DNA of 64,000 bases from positions 62,001 to 126,000 of the forward strand of contig NZ_FPAU01000006.1 in the NCBI RefSeq assembly GCF_900116535.1, in the 5' to 3' direction. The number at the start of each line of letters is the position of its first letter. Position 1 is the first letter of the stretch. Positions 28,323 through 34,531 of the stretch are shown here, piece by piece. The stretch is from Kosakonia arachidis (GTDB lineage: Bacteria > Pseudomonadota > Gammaproteobacteria > Enterobacterales > Enterobacteriaceae). The notes below the pieces were generated by a model. It was not told the DNA's origin. It ran no database searches and worked only from the letters and a program-made list of their open reading frames with translations. A program made the position numbers and the translations under genes.

Positions 28323-30293
28323 ATGTCATATATGTCGATAAAAAGCTTGTTAGCCGCAGCATTGCGCCGGAGTCGTTCCCGGCCAGCGAATGGTATTTAT
28401 GATTGCCGGAATATGCCCAGGTCGTTATCGGCAGCAGGCTTAAGTAATAAATCCCGTGGGATCCTGATGACATTTGTTCCGCCTAATGCCGATTATTCAA
28501 ACGTCAGTCGGGCATGGCAACAATTATCCTCTCCCGACTTAACCGTGCTCACCCTTTCTTCCAGTGGCGTGTTGAGTAGCAGCGGCCGCGAAACGACTTA
28601 TTGTGACGGCGCTGGGCAACAGGGCAGTTGGCTGTTACTGCCCGAATCACTGGTTGCACAGCACGAAGTACATATCGTTGATTTACATGTGAAAGATATG
28701 CATACCGCTCCGGATCGAATCAAGGCGATTCAGCTGGAGCTCGAAAGGTTGCAGGTACGTATGCCGCTCTCCTCAGAGAAAACTTTCGCTATGGTTTACT
28801 GTGACGGGCTCTCTGCATCAGAAGGCTTTTTGATGCAGGCCTGGTATAACTGCGGTCGTTTCCCCTGCCTTGCTATTGGCGGTTCGGCAGGAGGAAAACT
28901 AGCTTTCGATGGTACCTGGATAAGCGTGGGCGGTGAGGTAATGCAGGGAAAAGCAGTGATTATCTTTTGCACCATGTCGAGAGGGAAATCATTCGCTCCT
29001 TTCAAAAGCCAGAATTTTAAACCGTGCACTAAAAGCTGGCTGATTGCTCAGGCGGATCCGGTCGCCCGAACCGTCACGTCCGTGTTTAACGAACAGGGTC
29101 AGCAGATTCATTTTACGAGCGCGCTGGCAGAACATTTACGCTGTAATGAGCAACAATTAACCGAAAAACTTAAAGGGCTCACCTTCGGCGTGAAAGTAGG
29201 AGATGAATACTTCATTCGCTCTGTCTCGGCCATTGACAGTAACGGTGTGCACTTTTTTTGCGACCTTGAATTTGGTGATCGCCTGCATTTGCTCGAAGAA
29301 ACTGATTTTAAACAGGCGACACAGCAGGACTGGAATCATTTCATTACGGGGCTTGGTAAACCTGCGGCCGTCCTGATGAACGACTGTATTCTGCGTCGTC
29401 TGGGCAGTGAGTCTCATCTGCATAACGCACACTTTTTTAAAGGCTTACCTGCTGCAGGATTTTCCAGCTTTGGGGAAATTCTTGGGGTGCCAATTAACCA
29501 GACGTTATCCGCATTGGTTTTTTTCAACCATGATGTGAAAGCAATGACGAATTTCCCGGTGGAATATGCCAGCTATGCGGGGCACTATGCCCAGCGTGCG
29601 CTTCGTCGTTGGGAAGCGCTGAATGATTTCCAGAGTGGTGTAATTTCTCGCGTGGTCGCTTATCAACAAAAACTGGGCCCGCTAATGACGGCATTACCGA
29701 TGCTCGAAGCAGCGACCCAGACGCAGAATGAAACCTTGGGGATGGCGGAAAACAGTATTCGCTCTATCAGCGATATTGCTATCCAAAGCCAACAGGCGCA
29801 GAACCGTTTAGTTGAAGGGTTGGACGATCTGGAGAAAATATCTGCAGGTATTAATGAAATTACCAGTGGTATCAGTAACATTGCATTTCAGACAAACTTA
29901 CTGGCGCTCAATGCCGCTGTAGAAGCTGCGCGGGCTGGTGACGCCGGGCGTGGTTTTGCCGTTGTTGCAAGCGAAGTGCGGCGGTTGGCACGTTCTTCGA
30001 AAGAACAGGCGGATGCCACCGCCGCAAACATTAATCAGGCGGTCACCACGATTTCACGCATCCGCAACGTTGCGAACAATACCGTGGAAACGGCCAGCAA
30101 CATGGCACAGCACTCAATTTCCGCAGCTGATACGATTGCGACTATGAGCAGTAAAACCAATGATGAACGGGAAAGAATCGCCACACATCTAAGCAGCCTG
30201 CATGCCCTGACCGCAGGTATGGATGCCATGCAAGAAGCGGTTGCGCAACTGACAGTATTGCAGAAACTCTCCACCCGACACGACCATCACTGA
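28323..30293 (+). CDS. Cytoplasmic chemoreceptor-like protein: FIST sensory domain plus MCP signalling domain
   Basis: 656 residues. The first ~70 residues are variable. A FIST N-terminal domain follows (about residues 70-280, with the glycine-rich [14 protein letters not shown]), then a FIST C-terminal domain (about 290-430, including [18 protein letters not shown]). The C-terminal ~220 residues form a methyl-accepting signalling coiled coil with the hairpin tip [37 protein letters not shown] around residue 520-556. No transmembrane helix or signal peptide is visible, so it is probably soluble. No C-terminal NWETF-type CheR tether is seen. FIST domains are thought to bind small ligands such as amino acids. 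GGTGAGGAT precedes the ATG. The gene is bracketed by the direct repeats. Confidence 0.88.
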   Translation: MSYMSIKSLLAAALRRSRSRPANGIYDCRNMPRSLSAAGLSNKSRGILMTFVPPNADYSNVSRAWQQLSSPDLTVLTLSSSGVLSSSGRETTYCDGAGQQGSWLLLPESLVAQHEVHIVDLHVKDMHTAPDRIKAIQLELERLQVRMPLSSEKTFAMVYCDGLSASEGFLMQAWYNCGRFPCLAIGGSAGGKLAFDGTWISVGGEVMQGKAVIIFCTMSRGKSFAPFKSQNFKPCTKSWLIAQADPVARTVTSVFNEQGQQIHFTSALAEHLRCNEQQLTEKLKGLTFGVKVGDEYFIRSVSAIDSNGVHFFCDLEFGDRLHLLEETDFKQATQQDWNHFITGLGKPAAVLMNDCILRRLGSESHLHNAHFFKGLPAAGFSSFGEILGVPINQTLSALVFFNHDVKAMTNFPVEYASYAGHYAQRALRRWEALNDFQSGVISRVVAYQQKLGPLMTALPMLEAATQTQNETLGMAENSIRSISDIAIQSQQAQNRLVEGLDDLEKISAGINEITSGISNIAFQTNLLALNAAVEAARAGDAGRGFAVVASEVRRLARSSKEQADATAANINQAVTTISRIRNVANNTVETASNMAQHSISAADTIATMSSKTNDERERIATHLSSLHALTAGMDAMQEAVAQLTVLQKLSTRHDHH

Positions 30294-30298
30294 AGGTC

Positions 30299-30330
30299 AA
30301 GCTCTGCTGATAAATCAGCAGAGCTTCTCT
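30299..30330 (+). terminator. Terminator-like hairpin after the FIST-chemoreceptor gene
   Basis: AAGCTCTGCTGA at 30299-30310 pairs with TCAGCAGAGCTT at 30315-30326 around TAAA. The tail (CTCT) is weakly T-rich. Confidence 0.7.
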
Positions 30331-30529
30331 AATCGATTCTTATTGTTACCGCAAAGTTTAACACCCGGAAAGTGTCACGCGGTACGCCCTGGCTGATCAT
30401 AATTTGCTCGCTGGGCATGTAACTGATGGTCTATACGCGTAGCAATTTAATGCTGGGAACATCGAAGAGATGAGAAAATAAATTCACTGTTTAAGCTGGG
30501 TAGGATCAGTCTGCTTAGAAAGCATTTGG
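30331..30529. other. Gene-free spacer before repeat copy 2
   Basis: No gene. On the minus strand one frame reads YMPSEQIMISQGVPRDTFRVLNFAV across about 30345-30421, which looks like a short piece of a lost protein-coding gene of unknown identity. Part of the ~610-base gap between the chemoreceptor gene and the toxin-antitoxin pair. Confidence 0.3.
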
Positions 30530-30751
30530 GATTTCCCAAAAGGGAACGTCTTGCACTAACAGGCACTAGAGCAAACTTAAGTCCGCGTAAGAGCGGACTT
30601 TTTTGTTCTCACCCTTAAACCATTTCATGGGATGGGGAGGTGGTGATTGATCCTGTAAGGCGATAGCCTGAAGAATGCCCATGCCGGAATATCTCTGCTT
30701 ACCCACCACAAGTAAAAGGAGACAAACCGTGGCCAGCTTTTGTTGACCACT
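30530..30751 (+). repeat. Direct repeat copy 2 (222 bp)
   Basis: Near-identical to 27528-27744, including a second copy of the guaA terminator stem (AAGTCCGC 30579-30586, GCGGACTT 30593-30600, then T-run) although no gene ends just upstream. The copy has a five-base insertion (GATGG) and a few substitutions. It marks the far end of the segment carrying the chemoreceptor gene. Confidence 0.9.
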
Positions 30752-30849
30752 TCAGCTAAAGTCGTGGCGATTTCGAGTGAGTCAACCATTCTGTTAGTAT
30801 CCTGGCCAAACGAGATTGTTTAATATTAATACCGAGAGAGCGGCCATTC

Positions 30850-30878
30850 TTGACCGTATCTCGAATGAGATACATACT
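30850..30878 (+). promoter_or_regulatory. Promoter and palindromic operator of the RelBE-like pair
   Basis: TTGACC (30850-30855) and CATACT (30873-30878) are spaced by 17 bases. The spacer holds a perfect palindrome, GTATCTC-GAAT-GAGATAC (30856-30873). This is the usual layout for toxin-antitoxin autorepression by the antitoxin/toxin complex. Confidence 0.65.
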
Positions 30879-30907
30879 TAAGGAGAACTGACACCAGGAG
30901 GAATACG

Positions 30908-31207
30908 ATGGCTGCTCAAACATCCATGCTACACATCCGTGTAGACGACAAGCTGAAGGCCGATGCGACCGAAAAGCTCGCTAATGTTGGTTTATCCGTC
31001 TCGGATGCCGTGCGAATTTTCCTGACTCGCGTCACTAAAGAAGGCGGTTTGCCTGCGGGACTGACAACTGACCCGGAAGCCCATGACAAATGGTTCCGCG
31101 CTAAGGTGCTTGAAGCTTTGACGGACAGCCAGCCAGGAGTGCCACATCAGCAGGTAATGGACGAGGCGCAAGCCCTTATCGACAGGAAGCGCCGTGCCCG
31201 AGGTTGA
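30908..31207 (+). CDS. RelB/DinJ-family antitoxin
   Basis: 99 residues. The N-terminal ribbon-helix-helix reads MLHIRVDDKLKADATEKLANVGLSVSDAVRIFL, typical of RelB/DinJ antitoxins; the C-terminal half is charged and would wrap the toxin. AGGAGGAAT precedes the ATG. It overlaps the downstream toxin gene by 14 bases and should repress its own promoter through the palindrome at 30856-30873. First gene after repeat copy 2. Confidence 0.9.
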   Translation: MAAQTSMLHIRVDDKLKADATEKLANVGLSVSDAVRIFLTRVTKEGGLPAGLTTDPEAHDKWFRAKVLEALTDSQPGVPHQQVMDEAQALIDRKRRARG

Positions 31208-31481
31208 ATGGTCGCAATCGGCCCGAGCTGACCTATTGGCAATCGTCGATTATATCTCAGATGACAATCCTGATGCCGCTCAATGGCTGAAAGATGATAT
31301 CGAGGCCAGGGTAGCCAAGCTTCCGGAACATCAGAAGCTCTATCGAGGAGGTCGGATAGAGGGCACGCGGGAAATGGTCGTCCGGACAAACTACATTGTT
31401 GTATACACGGAAGACTCTTTTGCTGTGCGTATCCTGCGTGTGCTGCACGCAGCGCAACAGTGGCCACCAGCTCAGGAGTGA
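31194..31481 (+). CDS. RelE/ParE-family toxin
   Basis: 95 residues, starting at GTG 31194 inside the antitoxin gene. It has the ParE/RelE pattern: VEWSQSARADLLAIVDYISDDNPDAA, then RGGRIEGTREMVVRTNYIVVY and a final VRILRVLHAAQQWP. ParE toxins inhibit gyrase and RelE toxins cleave mRNA on the ribosome; the RVLHAAQQWP ending is seen in ParE-type members, so the target cannot be settled from sequence alone. The frame is intact and the toxin is presumably active but neutralised by the upstream antitoxin. Confidence 0.9.
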   Translation: MPEVEWSQSARADLLAIVDYISDDNPDAAQWLKDDIEARVAKLPEHQKLYRGGRIEGTREMVVRTNYIVVYTEDSFAVRILRVLHAAQQWPPAQE

Positions 31482-31517
31482 GAGGCATGATCATGTTGAT
31501 CTTATTAGCAAAAACGA

Positions 31518-31748
31518 TCAGCCGGGTTCATTAAATATGAACAATGAGGTGAGTTCGATGTGCAGGGCGGTGGCGAGGGTATAAAGCACTTCCAGTGTTG
31601 GGTTGCGGGTGCCACGTTCGATGCCGCTGATATAAGTGCGATCAAGCCCGCATTTGTCGGCAAAACTTTCCTGCGAAAGCCCTGCCTCCATGCGCAGCGT
31701 TCTAACACGTTGTCCCAGCAGAACTTTGATATCTTCGGTATTTTTCAT
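31518..31748 (-). CDS. Orphan controller (C) protein-like XRE-family regulator
   Basis: 76 residues, nearly all one helix-turn-helix domain: VRTLRMEAGLSQESFADKCGLDRTYISGIERGTRNPTLEVLYTLATAL. The length and the LDRTYISGIERG-RNPT recognition region are like the small C proteins that time expression of type II restriction-modification systems (C.AhdI, C.Esp1396I). The operators between this gene and the divergent regulator also look like C-boxes. No restriction endonuclease or methyltransferase gene is near, so it is either an orphan from a lost system or a domesticated regulator. It may simply be a generic XRE regulator; the C-protein reading rests on protein plus operator together. Confidence 0.75.
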   Translation of the reverse strand: MKNTEDIKVLLGQRVRTLRMEAGLSQESFADKCGLDRTYISGIERGTRNPTLEVLYTLATALHIELTSLFIFNEPG

Positions 31749-31769
31749 ACCTACAGCATTATTTTTTGA

Positions 31770-31841
31770 TGACTATAAGTCCACGGACTATTAGTCACAA
31801 TTCTAAAGTGTTGTGCTATCATGTGACTTATAGTCAACATG
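31770..31841. promoter_or_regulatory. C-box-like operators between the divergent regulators
   Basis: Box 1 at 31770-31797 holds two GACT-N3-AGTC-type half sites around CCACGG (TGACTATAAGTC and GGACTATTAGTCA). Box 2 at 31824-31836 is TGACTTATAGTCA, within a larger dyad CATG...CATG (31819-31841). These match the GACTTATAGTC-like C-boxes recognised by restriction-modification controller proteins. A TATCAT (31817-31822) just before box 2 is a good -10 for the rightward gene, so box 2 would lie over its start site. Confidence 0.7.
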
Positions 31842-31856
31842 AAAAGGAGAATCACC

Positions 31857-32105
31857 ATGGAATATCAGGACTGGCATAAAGCAGATATCATTGCGGGTTT
31901 AAGGAAAAAGGGAACATCGTTGGCGGCGCTTTCTCGTGAGTCGGGGCTGGCTTCATCCACGCTCGCCAATGCCTTAACCCGGCACTGGCCGAAAGGGGAG
32001 CGGTTAATTGCCGAAGCGTTGGAGACTTGGCCAGAAGCAATCTGGCCGTCGCGTTATCAGAAGCTTAGAGCCAGGGAGTGTGCGCGCGAAGAGCAGGGCA
32101 CATAA
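31857..32105 (+). CDS. Ner/Nlp-family DNA-binding regulator
   Basis: 82 residues from ATG 31857, which has AAAAGGAGA just upstream; an in-frame ATG at 31839 is less likely. The sequence MEYQDWHKADIIAGLRKKGTSLAALSRESGL followed by STLANALTRHWPKGERLIAEAL is that of Ner/SfsB/Nlp small helix-turn-helix proteins related to phage Mu Ner. It is divergently transcribed from the C-like regulator and probably controlled by it through the boxes between them. Its targets are unknown. Confidence 0.88.
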   Translation: MEYQDWHKADIIAGLRKKGTSLAALSRESGLASSTLANALTRHWPKGERLIAEALETWPEAIWPSRYQKLRARECAREEQGT

Positions 32106-32155
32106 ACGGTGAAGCGTTAAACGGTAGTGACCCGTTTCAGGTCATTACCGTTTAC

Positions 32156-32257
32156 TCAATACATCCATTTCTCAATGTTGTTATCGCGCAGGTTGTCGCT
32201 GATGCTGGCATTGCCGCTGTATTCATATGCCTGAAGTTCGCCGATGGTAGTGGTCAA
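32156..32257 (-). pseudogene. C-terminal fragment of an unidentified gene
   Basis: A 33-codon minus-strand frame ends at 32156 and reads GELQAYEYSGNASISDNLRDNNIEKWMY. It looks like genuine coding sequence with a natural ending but has no start, and the upstream frame runs into unrelated sequence. I do not recognise the family. It lies in the gap between nlp and the immunity lipoprotein gene. Confidence 0.35.
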
Positions 32258-32357
32258 TAAACTGCGACATAAACCCGTGCTTTATGAATCGTATGCTGAT
32301 AAACACTTGCAACGGTTCTGGATAAACTAACCCGCACAGAGTAAGAGCGGGATAGTT

Positions 32358-32783
32358 TTATTTATGAACTGTTTGAATAATATCGAAGCTGTCGCCTTTT
32401 TGTACGACCTGGAAGGCTGAGACATAGGCTTTTCGTGTGGTTTTTTTATCCTCACCATCTACTCTTATATTCACTTCGATCTGAGTCAGATACTCTTGGC
32501 CCGTTTTAAACTTAAATTCACTTGGTAGAATACAAAAAAGCCCAGATTCTGGTTGCTTGTCAGAGGGATAAATGACCTGTTCTAAGGGTTTTTCAGTGTT
32601 ATAAGTGATTGCTGAAACCACAGTTTCATTAATATGGATTGGTAAGGAAAGGCATACATCGTTATTTCTCATATGAGCAGGAACAACTGTTTCTTTAGTA
32701 TATCTATGCTCCAGGTTGTCACCCAGCGTGCAACCGCTCAGAAGAATGATTAATGAGATTACGGATTTGTTTAATATGGTCAT
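32358..32783 (-). CDS. Putative T6SS immunity lipoprotein
   Basis: 141 residues with a lipoprotein signal (SLIILLSGCTLGD; acylated cysteine at about residue 18). The mature part contains two predicted beta-rich halves and no catalytic motif. Its ATG overlaps the stop of the metalloprotease-like effector gene (ATGA at 32780-32783). Small periplasmic lipoproteins placed directly after metallopeptidase-type T6SS effectors are commonly annotated as their immunity proteins; that role is inferred from position. The lipoprotein frame itself is intact although the effector is broken. Confidence 0.72.
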   Translation of the reverse strand: MTILNKSVISLIILLSGCTLGDNLEHRYTKETVVPAHMRNNDVCLSLPIHINETVVSAITYNTEKPLEQVIYPSDKQPESGLFCILPSEFKFKTGQEYLTQIEVNIRVDGEDKKTTRKAYVSAFQVVQKGDSFDIIQTVHK

Positions 32784-33322
32784 TTGAATGGAAACCCTTC
32801 AAGAACTTTTTGATAATTTGCATTAAGCTGATCGTCTATCGGCCCCACATAGGAAACTTCACGATCTTCACCTCTTCTTCCCAACCAAAGCTTAAGCCCG
32901 AATTTACACAGTAAAAAGTAATCAGCGATGATCTGTGCTTGCTGTTCTAATCTGTAGTCAAGTAGCTTTTTATTGTTCTCAAACGAATATTCGTAGCTAA
33001 TAAAACCACTGACAAGACCTCTCATTCTGACCTATACACCGCTTTGATACTGCCAGACATGTGACATTTCATGGATAAAAAGATGTTGATATTGAAATGA
33101 ATTGGTCGAAAAATCTTCACAATACCAGTCCCGGAAATAAAGTTCGCCGTTAGGACTCATCGCAGTATTCCTTCCCTGAAGCTTGAATGGAAAGTAACTG
33201 GCATGGTGGATCCAGACGCGTGGATAAGCTATGGAGCTTCCGAAAATCGTTCTCGCTAACGCTATTTCTCCAGGGGTCAGGAGCCTTAAACTACCTTCAG
33301 TATCACTCACGTATTCCTCCAT
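32780..33322 (-). pseudogene. Zinc-metallopeptidase-type T6SS effector interrupted by an amber stop
   Basis: The frame starts at ATG 33322 and reads ...TPGEIALARTIFGSSIAYPRVWIHH, then LFIHEMSHVWQYQSGV, where HEMSH is a zinc-protease HExxH motif. A TAG at 33034-33032 stops it at 96 codons. The same frame then continues (RMRGLVSGF, later EQQAQIIADYFLL) to 32780 and would total about 180 residues, the usual size of these effectors, which also conserve the EQQA..IADYF segment. One nonsense change therefore splits an otherwise good gene. It may be inactive, or made only by suppression. The lipoprotein immunity gene follows with a four-base overlap. Confidence 0.72.
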
Positions 33323-33747
33323 GATTATTTCACTTTCAATGTGTTATGGAAAATTTTTTGGTCCAGACTGTTACTGGGGAAACATATCTGTATGTTTAAA
33401 CACCATAGATTTTAGCAAAAATAAAAAATTTGCACTCTGGATGACCGGCTCTCTGACATCTATGTCTATGGGTTGTGCCAGAACGATGGGCACGGGGTGT
33501 TCAAGGTAGGCCTCTACGCAGGCGCGCCACCACGCTAGTGGTGGAAATTAGCTGTTAATTACGCGGATCGGTCAAGAACATAACATCACGATTGAGCACT
33601 ACGTAAAAGAAATCCTGAAACGTCTCGCTACGAGCTGAGCGAGCCCCTAAGACTCTGAGCTTCGGAAAAGGCTGTTTGAAATCTGGAAAGCTGATCGCGT
33701 ATTTCTCTCAATGCGAATGGTAGTCACAACAGATGATGCTTTAATGG
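33323..33747. other. Gene-free stretch between the effector and the Phd/ParE pair
   Basis: About 425 bases with no supportable gene. A plus-strand stretch at about 33570-33639 reads EHNITIEHYVKEILKRLATS before a stop and may be debris of a lost gene. The left part holds the promoter of the minus-strand effector. A dyad CCACCAC-GCTA-GTGGTGG lies at about 33521-33538. Confidence 0.35.
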
Positions 33748-33794
33748 GTGACGTTTTATTGTTCGATATCTATAATGAACGAATCGAACGATTC
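33748..33794 (+). promoter_or_regulatory. Promoter and palindrome upstream of the Phd-type antitoxin
   Basis: GTGACG (33748-33753) and a perfect TATAAT (33771-33776) are 17 bases apart. A palindrome GAATCG-AA-CGATTC (33781-33794) lies at the expected start of transcription, suitable for autorepression. Confidence 0.6.
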
Positions 33795-33814
33795 AGACGA
33801 AAAGGATGATAGTG

Positions 33815-34075
33815 ATGTACTCATTGACCGCGAACGAAGCAAAAACCCAATTTGGTGACATGCTATTAAAAGCGCAGCGAGAACCCGTGCAGATCAGTCG
33901 CAACGGTAAGCCGGTGGCGGTGGTCGTCTCAGCAGAAGACTACCAGGAAATTGAAGCGATGAAGTTGCAATTGTTGCAGGCGAAAATTCAACGTGCTCGC
34001 AGTGACATTACCATTGGCAATACTGTTGATGGTGACGCGTTTTTCGCTGAATTGCTGGATACGGATAAAGACTAA
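33815..34075 (+). CDS. Phd/YefM-family antitoxin
   Basis: About 86 residues from ATG 33815, with AAAGGA nine bases upstream; an ATG at 33806 adds three residues. The N-terminus MYSLTANEAKTQFGDMLLKAQREPVQISRNGKPVAVVVSAEDYQEIE is a standard Phd/YefM DNA-binding domain. The C-terminal tail is charged and would bind the toxin. The toxin gene follows after 23 bases. It is the second toxin-antitoxin pair in this accessory block. Confidence 0.92.
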   Translation: MYSLTANEAKTQFGDMLLKAQREPVQISRNGKPVAVVVSAEDYQEIEAMKLQLLQAKIQRARSDITIGNTVDGDAFFAELLDTDKD

Positions 34076-34098
34076 TAGACTAATGGGATAGGCCCTAA

Positions 34099-34416
34099 AT
34101 GGCAGCATACAAGCTCACGGATGAGGCTCAGCGTGATCTGCGAGAGATCCGCGATTACACGCTCAGTAACTTTGGCAAACAACAGTCCCGGGATTACCTG
34201 GCAAATATGCGGCAGATGCTGGAAAAAATAGCCGGAATGCCAACGATGGGTCAAAAAAGAGAAGAAGAACCTGGTGGCGGTATCTACAGTTTTCCCTGTG
34301 ACAGCCATATGATTTATTACATTGTCGATCGCCAGGGCATCGTTGTTCTTGCTGTATTACATCAAAGCCGGGTTCCCGTTCATCATTTGGCTGAAAGACT
34401 ATCGAAATCCCTCTGA
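34099..34416 (+). CDS. ParE/RelE-family toxin
   Basis: 105 residues. The opening YKLTDEAQRDLREIRDYTLSNFGKQQSRDYLANM and the closing GIYSFPCDSHMIYYIVDRQGIVVLAVLHQSRVP match the ParE toxin family. It is intact and preceded by its Phd-type antitoxin, a common mixed pairing (Phd/YefM antitoxin with ParE-like toxin). The likely target is DNA gyrase, by family only. Confidence 0.92.
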   Translation: MAAYKLTDEAQRDLREIRDYTLSNFGKQQSRDYLANMRQMLEKIAGMPTMGQKREEEPGGGIYSFPCDSHMIYYIVDRQGIVVLAVLHQSRVPVHHLAERLSKSL

Positions 34417-34531
34417 ATTCATCTATTTCCCTCACTAACCCCTCGTATTTAGTGGCTTTTCTTTGGTCGAGGTAAGGGGTAATGTCTGGGCTGATACCGC
34501 CAAAAAACCACCAACCGACAAGGCAAACGCC

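Noticed and set aside
33231-33509. Plus-strand frame of 92 codons opposite the metalloprotease effector
   Set aside because: It is antisense to the conserved effector frame, has no ribosome-binding site and no family features.
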